Positions 53,536 to 61,759 of a stretch of DNA of 64,000 nt are shown here, piece after piece (within the stretch, counting starts at the first letter, position 1; each line of letters starts with the position of its first letter). The DNA is taken from contig CAZVHP010000011.1 in assembly GCA_964627305.1 (NCBI GenBank), positions 1 to 64,000 of the forward strand, read 5' to 3'. Source of the DNA: WJKG01 sp964627305 (lineage in GTDB: Bacteria; Zixibacteria; MSB-5A5; GN15; FEB-12). The notes beneath the pieces were generated by a model. It saw nothing but the letters and a program-made list of their open reading frames with translations, did no database searches and was not told the origin of the DNA. The position numbers and the translations under genes are program-made.

Positions 53536-55338
53536 TCACTCGTTCACCTTGAGCGCCGCCAGAAAGGCCTCCTGGGGGATCTCCACCTTACCGAACTGCT
53601 TCATGCGCCGTTTGCCCTCCTTTTGTCTCTCGAGCAGCTTGCGTTTGCGCGTGATGTCCCCCCCATAGCACTTGGCGGTGACATTCTTGCGCAGCGGCCG
53701 AACCGTCGCCCGACTGACAATCCGGCTTCCGATCGCCGCCTGGATGACGACCTCGAACATCTGGCGCGGAATGAGCTTGCGCAGCTTCTCGTTAAGATTC
53801 AGACCCCAGTGATAAGCCTTTTCACGGTGAATAATGACCGAAAGAGCGTCGACCGGCTCCCCGTTGATAAGTATATCCAGCTTGACCAGATCGGAGCGCT
53901 GATAGTACGGAACCTCATAGTCAAACGAGGCATAACCGCGGGTCGAGGACTTCAGACGGTCATAGAAATCGAAAATGATCTCAGCCAGGGGGAAAGCGAA
54001 CTTGAGACTGACACGCTTTGGAGCAATATACTCGGTCGTTCGATACACCCCTCGGCGATCAGTAGCCAGCTTCATGATTGCCCCGATGTAGTCATCGGGG
54101 GCCATGATCGTGGCCTCGACAAACGGTTCCTCGACATAGTCGATCTCTCCTGCCGGCGGCATCTGCGCCGGGTTGGCCACCAGAATCATCTGACCATCGG
54201 TCTTGTGGACGTGGTATTCGACATTGGGAACGGTATTGATGATGGTCTGATCGTACTCACGCGAGAGACGCTCAGTGACAATCTCCATGTGCAGCAACCC
54301 CAGAAACCCCACGCGGAAACCAAAACCGAGCGCTGTGGAAGATTCCGGAGTGAACACCAAAGAGGCATCATTGAGCTTCAGTTTCTCCAGCGCCTCCCGA
54401 AGGTCCGTGAAGTCCTCGGCGACAGCCGGATACAGCCCGGAGAAGACCATCGGCTTCACATCGACAAACCCCTCGAGCGGCCGCTCCGCCGGGCGTTCGG
54501 CCGATGTTATCGTGTCGCCTATCTTGGTATCGGCAACCTCGCGAATCGACGCAAAAAGGTAGCCAACCTCGCCGGCGGCAAGCGTCTCAGCCGGGACAAG
54601 CCGCAAACGAAGATGACCGATCTCGTCGGCCTCGTAAACCTTGCGCGTGGAGTAGAACCTGATTCGCTCTCCTCGTCGCAGCGTGCCATTGACCACGCGA
54701 ACAACCGGCATGGCGCCCCGATAGGTATCGAATACCGAATCGAACACCATCGCCTGCAATGGGGCCGCAGGATCGCCTATCGGTGATGGGATAGTGCGAA
54801 CAATAGCCTCAAGCAGTTCGGCGATGCCAATGCCCTCCTTGGCCGAGCAGCGGATGACCTCCTCCGGCCTGCAGCCGAGGAGGTTCACGATATCGGCTAC
54901 CACCTGGTCGGTGTGGGCATTGGGCAAATCGATCTTGTTGACCACCGGCAGGATTTCCAGGTCATTCTCCATGGCAAGGTACAGATTGGACAACGTCTGA
55001 GCCTCGATCCCCTGCGAGGCATCGACAACCAGAATGGCCCCCTCGCAGGCGGCCAGTGCCCGGCTGACCTCATACGTAAAATCCACGTGGCCCGGAGTAT
55101 CTATCAAGTTCAGCATGTAGGTGCGACCATCAGTGGACTCATAGCTGAGCCGGATGGCGTGAGCCTTGATCGTAATGCCCCGCTCACGCTCAAGGTCCAT
55201 CGAATCGAGCACCTGTGCTTTCATTTCGCGGACAGTCAGCGTATGCGTCGACTCCAGCAAGCGGTCCGCCAGCGTCGACTTGCCGTGATCGATATGCGCT
55301 ACGATCGAGAAGTTGCGTATGTGCGAAAGATCAGCCAT
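53536..55338 (-). CDS. lepA: Elongation factor 4 (LepA)
   Basis: 600 residues, standard length. The GTPase domain has AHIDHGKSTLADRLLE (G1), G2 with ERERGITIKAHAIRL, DTPGHVDF (G3) and VNKIDLPNA (G4). Domains II and III follow, and the LepA-specific C-terminal domain ends with KCYGGDITRKRKLLERQKEGKRRMKQFGKVEIPQEAFLAALK. It acts on stalled or mis-translocated ribosomes. It is followed by the DUF4159-like gene and has no membrane or partner gene at its side. Confidence 0.98.
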   Translation of the reverse strand: MADLSHIRNFSIVAHIDHGKSTLADRLLESTHTLTVREMKAQVLDSMDLERERGITIKAHAIRLSYESTDGRTYMLNLIDTPGHVDFTYEVSRALAACEGAILVVDASQGIEAQTLSNLYLAMENDLEILPVVNKIDLPNAHTDQVVADIVNLLGCRPEEVIRCSAKEGIGIAELLEAIVRTIPSPIGDPAAPLQAMVFDSVFDTYRGAMPVVRVVNGTLRRGERIRFYSTRKVYEADEIGHLRLRLVPAETLAAGEVGYLFASIREVADTKIGDTITSAERPAERPLEGFVDVKPMVFSGLYPAVAEDFTDLREALEKLKLNDASLVFTPESSTALGFGFRVGFLGLLHMEIVTERLSREYDQTIINTVPNVEYHVHKTDGQMILVANPAQMPPAGEIDYVEEPFVEATIMAPDDYIGAIMKLATDRRGVYRTTEYIAPKRVSLKFAFPLAEIIFDFYDRLKSSTRGYASFDYEVPYYQRSDLVKLDILINGEPVDALSVIIHREKAYHWGLNLNEKLRKLIPRQMFEVVIQAAIGSRIVSRATVRPLRKNVTAKCYGGDITRKRKLLERQKEGKRRMKQFGKVEIPQEAFLAALKVNE

Positions 55339-55439
55339 CAGTCAGTCAGCATCCCGGGGTGGTTAACAGACGATTAGTATCATACCGGCTCAACGAGCGG
55401 GCATAATACCGCCCCACGTCAATAATGTCAAACGGGGAA

Positions 55440-56201
55440 TCATTGCTCGAGATAGTCGGCCAGGCGTTCCTTGAACTCCGATTTGGGGATATTGGAGTCG
55501 AGAGTACCATTGAAGGCGATCGATATCTCGCTGGACTCCTCGGAGACAACCACCACGACGGCATCGGAGACCTCGCTGACACCGATCGCTGCCTTATGGC
55601 GCATGCCGAAAAGCTTGCGATAGCGCTGGTTGGTTGTCAGGGGAAGCGAGCAGGCCGCAGCGGTGATATAGTCTCCGGAAACGATAACAGCACCATCGTG
55701 CAGCGGCGTGTACGGTGTAAACAGCGTGACCAGCGCTTCCCACGAGAGCCGCGCTGACAGCTGCTTGCCCGATTCGGCGAAATTCCGCAGCCCGGTGCGA
55801 CGTTCGATGACGATCAGGGCACCATAGTTGAGCTCCGACAGCCGCAGAGCAGCGCGAGAGACTTCATCAATTGCCCGCTGCCCCTCCAGCGGCATGAAGC
55901 GCCGCATCAGTCGGTTCTGCCCAAAACGGGCAAGTACGTTTCGCAACTCCGGTTGAAACACAATGACAAGGACGATCAGCCCAAATGTCGCCAGATTCGA
56001 AAACAGCCACGTGAGCGCCTCCAGCCGAAACCAGAACGACACAAAAGCGACTCCCGCCAGAAGCAGCAGCCCCACCATAATCTGGGCCGATCGAGTGCCC
56101 CTGATGAGCTTGAGCATCTGGTAGAGAATGAACGACACGATGGCAACATCGATGGCGTCCTTCATGGTGAAGCGAACGAAATCTATCTCAAAGAGCGTCA
56201 C
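55440..56201 (-). CDS. cdaA: Diadenylate cyclase CdaA (DacA-type)
   Basis: 253 residues. Three N-terminal membrane helices (about 13-32, 41-57, 66-81) precede a DisA_N cyclase domain. The DGA motif is Asp169-Gly170-Ala171 in TPLHDGAVIVSGDY. The second motif, normally RHR, reads RHK at 201-203 in GMRHKAAIGVSEV. It joins two ATP into c-di-AMP, which controls potassium and osmotic balance. The start codon overlaps the folP stop (ATGA, 56198-56201). The folP-cdaA order is common in FCB bacteria; no CdaR partner is present here. Confidence 0.93.
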   Translation of the reverse strand: MTLFEIDFVRFTMKDAIDVAIVSFILYQMLKLIRGTRSAQIMVGLLLLAGVAFVSFWFRLEALTWLFSNLATFGLIVLVIVFQPELRNVLARFGQNRLMRRFMPLEGQRAIDEVSRAALRLSELNYGALIVIERRTGLRNFAESGKQLSARLSWEALVTLFTPYTPLHDGAVIVSGDYITAAACSLPLTTNQRYRKLFGMRHKAAIGVSEVSDAVVVVVSEESSEISIAFNGTLDSNIPKSEFKERLADYLEQ

Positions 56202-57082
56202 CTCTGACTCCTGATCGCCTGGACGATTTTGAGGGCCTCAACCGTCGGTGCAACATCGTGCACTCGCACTATGTCAGCACCGGCCGCGACCGCCATGACA
56301 GCGGCGGCAAGCGAACCGCCTATTCTTGTATCGGCCGGTTGGCCGGTCGGATTCAACATCCCAATAAACCCCTTGCGCGAGACGCCAACCAGCAGCGGCA
56401 GCCCGAAACGCTTAAACTCCCCCAGGTTGCCGAGGATATCAAGGTTGTCGGACAAACGTTTCCCGAAGCCGATCCCCGGATCGATGATGATCCGGGCACG
56501 ATCGATTGCCTCGGCATGGCAATACTCAAGGCGCTCTTCAAAGAACTCGCATATCTCACGAACGCAGTCATCGTAGCCGGGCCTGTCCTGCATCGTCTGC
56601 GGCTGACCCTGCATATGCATGATGACCAACGGACACTTGTGTTCGGCCACCACCGCTGCCATCTCCGGGTCAAAACGCAGCGCAAAGATGTCATTGACCA
56701 TGTCGGCGCCGGATGCCAGAGCCTGCCGGGCGACCTCCGCCTTGTACGTGTCCACCGAAAGCACCGCCCGGGGAAACTCGGCCCGGATCGCCCGTATCAC
56801 CGGAAGCACCCGGTCCAGTTCCTCCTTCAGAGGCACCGGTTGGGCACCGGGGCGCGTCGACTCACCACCGATATCAAGAATATCCGCTTGCTCGGCAAGC
56901 AGGCGCCGGGCGTGCGCGATGGCTGCTTCGGTATCGAGATACCGGCCGCCATCACTGAATGAGTCCGGCGTCACATTGACAACGCCCATGACCAGCGGAC
57001 GCGACAACTCCAGTTGCCGACCGGGCCGCAGGGCGATAACCGGCTTCATCTCCTCGGATCGGGTGAAGGTCTGTTTCTCCAT
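56198..57082 (-). CDS. folP: Dihydropteroate synthase
   Basis: About 294 residues. MGVVNVTPDSFSDGGRYLD is the canonical DHPS start, then DILDIGGESTRPGAQPV, VLSVDTYKAEVARQAL, MVNDIFALRFDPEMA, PLVIMHMQG, IIIDPGIGFGK and LPLLVGVSRKGFIG and the end IVRVHDVAPTVEALKI. All residues for pterin (Asp, Asn, Lys) and pABA (Arg, Ser) binding appear present. It makes 7,8-dihydropteroate and is the sulfonamide target. CGGAG precedes the ATG at 57082; an internal ATG at 57049 directly after GAGGAG is possible but too close. Coupled to cdaA. Confidence 0.97.
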   Translation of the reverse strand: MEKQTFTRSEEMKPVIALRPGRQLELSRPLVMGVVNVTPDSFSDGGRYLDTEAAIAHARRLLAEQADILDIGGESTRPGAQPVPLKEELDRVLPVIRAIRAEFPRAVLSVDTYKAEVARQALASGADMVNDIFALRFDPEMAAVVAEHKCPLVIMHMQGQPQTMQDRPGYDDCVREICEFFEERLEYCHAEAIDRARIIIDPGIGFGKRLSDNLDILGNLGEFKRFGLPLLVGVSRKGFIGMLNPTGQPADTRIGGSLAAAVMAVAAGADIVRVHDVAPTVEALKIVQAIRSQR

Positions 57083-57226
57083 CGGTGCGCTCCGAGCGCA
57101 AGATACGCTATTTGCAGGCACCGCTCAAGAGGTATGTTGAACCAAACGAGAGACCGTGTCATGACAATGGCCGCTGTCATCGAGCCAGGATGATGCTCAG
57201 AACCATACCTGCAGTCCTGCCAACTC

Positions 57227-58003
57227 TCATCTCTCCGTACTCCTTGCCTTGTCTCTTCGTGGTATGGCCCTCCTGCTCGGAAGCGGCGGCGGTGTATCAA
57301 TAAACCCCACATCCCAGCACAGGTCTATCATAGTCTGTATCATATAGTGCGTACCTCGGAAATGGTACAGGCCGGAATCGTCAACCAGCACCGGCGTGCC
57401 GAACAGCGGGTGCTCCAATGCTGCGATTTGGAGAAAGTACCTGCGCTGCCGTTCATTGCTCAGGTTAATCCAGGCTCTGAGAACATCCGATGAATCAAGA
57501 ATACAATTTCGAAAATGGGAAACATGCGCCCCCGGATAGTGGTACCACACCTCCGTTGTGTCCGGCCCCGTAACCCAGTAGACTCTCGTCCCCGCCGGCA
57601 AGTCCCTTTCGTTTGCCAGACTCAACTGCAGGGTGCAGGTGTCATCTGGCGCCAACCTGACCGACAGTGTTTCCTCGTATCTGAAGTCATCATCCAGATG
57701 AATCACCCAGGGCCAATCCCGCAGTAACTCAGCTCTGTTTGTCTTATCTTCCCTTAGCGATACCAACAGGTGACGCCCCTCCTCCTTCTCACACCACTTG
57801 GGATACTGCCGGCAGAAGTGCTTCGACTGCCAGACACGGAGTATCATGAAGGCAGTGCCGCCATTCTGCGGGAGTGACTCGGGATACAAACGGGCAAAGT
57901 AACGCTCTGCGGGAGGCGTCGCTTTGTCCTGACAGCCGCCCAGAAACACTACAGCCAGAAACAGCACCGTGAACCCACTTCTCCATCCTCTTCGCACCCG
58001 CAT
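57227..58003 (-). CDS. Putative lipoprotein of unknown function
   Basis: 258 residues. MRVRRGWRSGFTVLFLAVVF is followed by LGGC, a lipobox with the acylated Cys at about residue 24. The mature protein has several Cys (KHFCRQYPKWCEK), mixed alpha-beta character, an IHLDDDFRYEETLSVRL stretch and no recognisable family. No partner gene is adjacent; folP lies 144 bp away downstream on the same strand, across a gap in which I see nothing else. Confidence 0.6.
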   Translation of the reverse strand: MRVRRGWRSGFTVLFLAVVFLGGCQDKATPPAERYFARLYPESLPQNGGTAFMILRVWQSKHFCRQYPKWCEKEEGRHLLVSLREDKTNRAELLRDWPWVIHLDDDFRYEETLSVRLAPDDTCTLQLSLANERDLPAGTRVYWVTGPDTTEVWYHYPGAHVSHFRNCILDSSDVLRAWINLSNERQRRYFLQIAALEHPLFGTPVLVDDSGLYHFRGTHYMIQTMIDLCWDVGFIDTPPPLPSRRAIPRRDKARSTER

Positions 58004-58353
58004 TGCGCCTCTCCACGGTTAGGGGCTGATACTATCGTCAGCGTCGCATCCTGTGAGTTACCATTCCTAACGAACAATGCCCCGTTATTGATTACCGACT
58101 GTCGCCCTAATGGCGAACCGGCACACTGTCGGCCTTCTCCAAAGGACGTAAACACCAGCCGCTCTGTCAACTCGGCTTTTCACCGAGTGTACGCGCGATC
58201 GCACTCTCGTGAACGCCAGGCGTCCCGCCTGCCCCACCGACAATATCCCGCCATCCCCGAAGAACCCGCTCCGAAACGAAGCAGTCATCTTAAGGTACAC
58301 CCGCGCCCTCACTTCCTCTTGAAATCCCCTCCCGGCTTTCATATCTTTCCTTC

Positions 58354-59352
58354 ATGCCGGCCAATCTGCCACCACAATACTACGAACTCGAGCGCCAGTA
58401 CCGCGCCGAAACCGACCTTCGCGAGAAACTACGCCTCGCCGAGGAACTCCTGCGCATTATGCCCAAACACAAGGGCACCGACAAGCTCCAGGCCGACATG
58501 AAAGCCAAAATCTCCAAACACAAAAAGGAGATCGCCTCCGGCCCCAAAACCCCCGGCGGCGGTAAGGGTGCCCCCACCAGGGATTACATCGAGCGCGAAG
58601 GCGCCGCGCAGATCGTACTGATCGGACCGCCCAACTCCGGCAAATCCTCGCTGCTCGACGCCCTCACGGCCGCCGAACCCGAAGTCGCCGACTACCCCTT
58701 CACAACCCGCGAACCGATGACCGGTATGATGCAGCACGAATCTGTTCAGCTCCAACTCATCGATACTCCGCCCATTTCTCAGGAATCCTTCGAGGGTTAC
58801 CTGACCGGCCTTATCCGCAATGCCGACATTGTCGTCCTCGTTGCCGACCTCGAGTCGGGAACCATGCTGGCCGACTGCAAGTTCGTCGTCGACGCCCTCG
58901 AACAGCGACGTATCCGTCTGCTGCCGATTGTCACCGAGTCACCCGATGACCCTCGCTATGCCTTCAAGAAATGCATCATTTGTGCCCATAAGTCCTACGA
59001 GGACGAGGATGGCTCCCGCCGCCACAAGCTCCGGACCCTGTTTCCAGACTACCGCATGATCGTCACGTCAATCATCGACGATGATTCCCTAACCGCCTTC
59101 GCCCGCACCTGTTTCGAGGCCCTGGAAGTAATCCGCGTCTATACCAAACCGGTCGGCAAGGAGCCCGATTTCACCGATCCCGTCATTCTGCCCATCGGCG
59201 GCACCGTCCAGCAGGCAGCGGAATCGCTGCACAAGGACTTCGCCGCCAAACTCAAATTCGCCAAGATCTGGGGGGAGGGGAAGCACGATGGCCAGCGCGT
59301 CCAGTCCGATTTCGTTCTCGCCGATGGCGACATCATCGAATTTCACATCTGA
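58354..59352 (+). CDS. DRG/Obg-like GTPase with C-terminal TGS domain
   Basis: 332 residues. An N-terminal helical segment of about 75 residues precedes the G domain: G1 GPPNSGKSS (91-99), G2 near FTTREP (116-121), G3 DTPP (137-140, where DxPG is usual). G4 should be NKxD but the matching place reads CAHKSYEDED, lacking the Asn and the spacing. The C-terminal TGS domain is clear: VIRVYTKPVGKEPDFTDPVILPIGGTVQQAA to VQSDFVLADGDIIEFHI. TGS-GTPases of the DRG family bind ribosomes or RNA. The membrane gene downstream starts 58 bp after this stop. Whether it hydrolyses GTP or prefers another nucleotide is unclear. Confidence 0.82.
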   Translation: MPANLPPQYYELERQYRAETDLREKLRLAEELLRIMPKHKGTDKLQADMKAKISKHKKEIASGPKTPGGGKGAPTRDYIEREGAAQIVLIGPPNSGKSSLLDALTAAEPEVADYPFTTREPMTGMMQHESVQLQLIDTPPISQESFEGYLTGLIRNADIVVLVADLESGTMLADCKFVVDALEQRRIRLLPIVTESPDDPRYAFKKCIICAHKSYEDEDGSRRHKLRTLFPDYRMIVTSIIDDDSLTAFARTCFEALEVIRVYTKPVGKEPDFTDPVILPIGGTVQQAAESLHKDFAAKLKFAKIWGEGKHDGQRVQSDFVLADGDIIEFHI

Positions 59353-59410
59353 TCGAACGCTCCAAACTATCTTGACATCACCGCTTCTCTGGCCAACATT
59401 GCTGTTGAGT

Positions 59411-60580
59411 ATGCTGCAATCGCCCCGTTACAACTTCACCGACATCCTCGCGGCGCCCGCCCGCGCCCTGTCGGCCCGTCGCATTCTGGCGATGACCGTC
59501 TTCTTGCTGTTTGCTTTGTTGGTCTATAACGCCTTCACGTACCTGGCACTAACTATCGCCGGCGAAAGAGTCGGCCTGATCTGGGACGTGTACGGCCTGC
59601 TGCCGTTTGTGTGGTTCACCTTCCAGAGCTGGCTGGCACGTATCGTTTTCTATGCCGGTATCGCCGTATCCGGCCTTAGTGTTATGGCCGGTCTGTTCTC
59701 TGTCGCCATCATTGAGATTGAGGAAATCCGCGGCAACCGCTTCTTGTCCGCGCGCAAGGCGATCGCCCTCGGTCTGCGGCGATTCGGCCAGCTCTTCTCC
59801 GCTGAACTGGCCATCGTCCTTGCCCTTGTTTTCCTCGTCGGGGCCGGGGCGCTCCTTGGCCTGATAACCCGCATTCCGTACCTCGGCGAGTGGATATTCG
59901 CGATCTTTTTCGTGCTGCCCAATTTCCTTGTGTCCATGCTGGCCATGCTGGTGGTGGCAGTGCTGGCCATCTCTGTGCTTCTGCTACCGGCAACGGCCGC
60001 TGCCGAACGTCACGGTCAGGCCTTCAGCGCCATCCTGGAGACTTTCTCGACTATCATCCGCCAGCCCGTACGATGGGTCGGCTATACCGCGTACGCCCTG
60101 GTCAGTGCCAAGGTATTCGGCTTCGTCTACGCCTACGCTGCTTATCGCGCTATTCAATTCCTCGTCTGGACTGCCTCTATCGGCGGCGGGAGTGTACCAG
60201 TCGATCTCGTCCGCTCCGGCCTGGCCCACCTGCCCGTTCGCTCCCAGTTCGCCCAGTTCGTCTTCAACGTCTTCCCCGGTATTGACTGGGGCTTCAGTAT
60301 CTCGCGACGCATCGCCACAGGCGGTGAGAGCGCCTCCGGTTACCTGATGGCCGCCATGCTGTTTGTCTGCTTTGCAACCATTGTGGCCTATATGCTCTCT
60401 GTCGTCGCCACTGCCCAGGCACGCACCTATGTCGCCCTCCGCTTCCGCAAGGACAACTACGCCATCGACGCCGAGAAACCCCTCTTTTTCACCGATGAGT
60501 GGGTGAACCCCAGCCCCCACGACCCCGAACCGCCCGATCCGGCCAATCCCGATCGGCACGATTCACCAAACAAGCCGTAG
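59411..60580 (+). CDS. Multi-pass membrane protein of unknown function
   Basis: About 389 residues. Six to seven hydrophobic helices are visible, about residues 25-45, 65-100, 125-150, 155-200 (two, with IFAIFFVLPNFLVSMLAMLVVAVLAISVLLL), 230-255 and 310-335. Between them are an amphipathic stretch and basic RR turns. The C-terminal 50 residues are Pro/Asp/His-rich and soluble (NPSPHDPEPPDPANPDRHDSP). I recognise no family. Neighbour on the 5' side is the TGS GTPase gene, so co-transcription is likely. The ATG at 59411 was preferred because further upstream the frame overlaps the GTPase end and looks non-coding. Confidence 0.6.
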   Translation: MLQSPRYNFTDILAAPARALSARRILAMTVFLLFALLVYNAFTYLALTIAGERVGLIWDVYGLLPFVWFTFQSWLARIVFYAGIAVSGLSVMAGLFSVAIIEIEEIRGNRFLSARKAIALGLRRFGQLFSAELAIVLALVFLVGAGALLGLITRIPYLGEWIFAIFFVLPNFLVSMLAMLVVAVLAISVLLLPATAAAERHGQAFSAILETFSTIIRQPVRWVGYTAYALVSAKVFGFVYAYAAYRAIQFLVWTASIGGGSVPVDLVRSGLAHLPVRSQFAQFVFNVFPGIDWGFSISRRIATGGESASGYLMAAMLFVCFATIVAYMLSVVATAQARTYVALRFRKDNYAIDAEKPLFFTDEWVNPSPHDPEPPDPANPDRHDSPNKP

Positions 60581-60639
60581 CTTATCCTTTAATCTTCACC
60601 CCACGATACGGTCCAATCTGCAAACAGGGGAGAGGGTGC

Positions 60640-61200
60640 TTACAGCACCTTCGGAAAGCGGAACAACTCCGGAAGCTCCGTCTCGTGAATACTGACCGCG
60701 TGGCCAAACTGATCGCGGGTCTGCTTCTCGAACGACGTCATCGCCGCAAAACAATACTCCTCGCCGTTGCTCCTGAACAGCACCACCGTGTATCGCGTCC
60801 AGTCGCGACCAAACCCCGGTCGGGCCTTGCCGGTCAGCGTCAGACGTACCCAGTCGTTGGATCGATCTACCGCCCGAACAAAGAGCGTGTCGGCATCCGG
60901 CCACGTGCTGACCTGCTTCTCGAGGTACGAAGCCACCGACCGGTACTCCAAAGACCGCACCGCCCGCCGCAGGTATTCATGACCCAGCGGATCCATTAGC
61001 GACACCACCCCCTTGGGGCCGTCTGCCACTGCCGCATGATATACGTGACCGTAGACCGTCAACAGGCTGTCGGCCAGAGCACGCTTGGCCGTGTCATCTT
61101 CTGTAACCAGCGGTATCCACTGCGACGACGTAGGTGCAAACCCCGTCCCCAACAGGACCACCAGCGCCAGCAAGGCTATGAGCAGCTTGGTATGTGACAT
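60640..61200 (-). CDS. Secreted protein of unknown function
   Basis: About 186 residues with a signal peptide (MSHTKLLIALLALVVLLGTG). The mature part has KRALADSLLTVYGHVYHAAVADGPKGVVSLMDPLGHEYLRRAV, then WVRLTLTGKARPGFGRDWTRYTVVLFRSNGEEYCF, an alpha-then-beta pattern reminiscent of small NTF2-like folds, though this is a guess. It is convergent with the membrane-protein gene (59 bp between the stops). An in-frame ATG at 61218 is an alternative start. No family recognised. Confidence 0.6.
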   Translation of the reverse strand: MSHTKLLIALLALVVLLGTGFAPTSSQWIPLVTEDDTAKRALADSLLTVYGHVYHAAVADGPKGVVSLMDPLGHEYLRRAVRSLEYRSVASYLEKQVSTWPDADTLFVRAVDRSNDWVRLTLTGKARPGFGRDWTRYTVVLFRSNGEEYCFAAMTSFEKQTRDQFGHAVSIHETELPELFRFPKVL

Positions 61201-61303
61201 GGCAACATCTCGTCTCATAAGTATGCCCGGAACCGGGCAATTTCGCCGCAGGTTCCGACAAACAACACAAATAAGGTACGCTTTACGGCCCTTGGGCGAC
61301 TGG

Positions 61304-61327
61304 CCTCAAAGGCTCAAAGCCTCAAAG
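61304..61327. repeat. Three tandem 8-bp units
   Basis: CCTCAAAG, GCTCAAAG, CCTCAAAG are in immediate succession in non-coding DNA. Short and probably slippage; function unknown. Confidence 0.5.
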
Positions 61328-61528
61328 CCGTGTCTGCTATATCGCAAAGACCATACCGGTCAGCAGATGAGTTCGGATAGATTGGTTATGTAGCTGTGCA
61401 ACAAGAGAATAAATGACAGACCAGCCCCGCAAGATGAAAGAGAACGTGAACCGAAACTATCCAGCTTCGGCAGCTCAATGCATATTCTTGCTGCCTCGGG
61501 TATCAGTGGCCCGGTGGCCCACCCTCTC

Positions 61529-61691
61529 GGGCTTGTTGAAAAAGCCACCCGTACTGTTCCGTGGGGTCTTGATGCGCCAACGGCGGATTGTGACCCGACG
61601 GTCTTGCAACTACTTAAGTGCAAGCAGTCAGGTCACACGCTCGTCTCTGACGACCGCAAGACCTGACTGAACAGGGTTTCGCAACAAGCCC
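61529..61691. repeat. 163-bp inverted-repeat element (MITE-like)
   Basis: Ends are GGGCTTGTTGAAAAAGCC (61529-61546) and, inverted, GGGCTTGTTGCGAAACCC (61674-61691), 15 of 18 bases alike with the outer ten identical. Inside is a 10-bp perfect inverted repeat, CAGTCAGGTC (61625-61634) with GACCTGACTG (61660-61669). No coding region of note and no clear target-site duplication. It lies in the 61201-61747 gap between the secreted-protein gene and clpX. Confidence 0.45.
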
Positions 61692-61734
61692 CTTGCAGTG
61701 GGTAGTATTGGCCTCTGACTGAAACACCCCCATC

Positions 61735-61759
61735 AAAAAAGCCGGCATCAGCCGGCTTT
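61735..61759 (-). terminator. Intrinsic terminator of clpX, containing its stop codon
   Basis: On the minus strand AAAGCCGGC, loop TGAT, GCCGGCTTT runs into further T (61740-61735). The TGA stop of clpX (61750-61748) forms the loop, so the stem codes for the last residues. Classic U-tract terminator at the end of the clp gene cluster. Confidence 0.8.

Noticed and set aside
53320..54786. A 488-residue open frame on the plus strand across lepA
   Set aside because: Antisense to lepA and the DUF4159-like gene; no known domain and no ribosome binding site.
58004..58353. Possible small gene or RNA between the lipoprotein and the TGS GTPase
   Set aside because: The frames there are short antisense or low-complexity pieces without ribosome binding sites. 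I see nothing in this gap beyond ordinary intergenic DNA.
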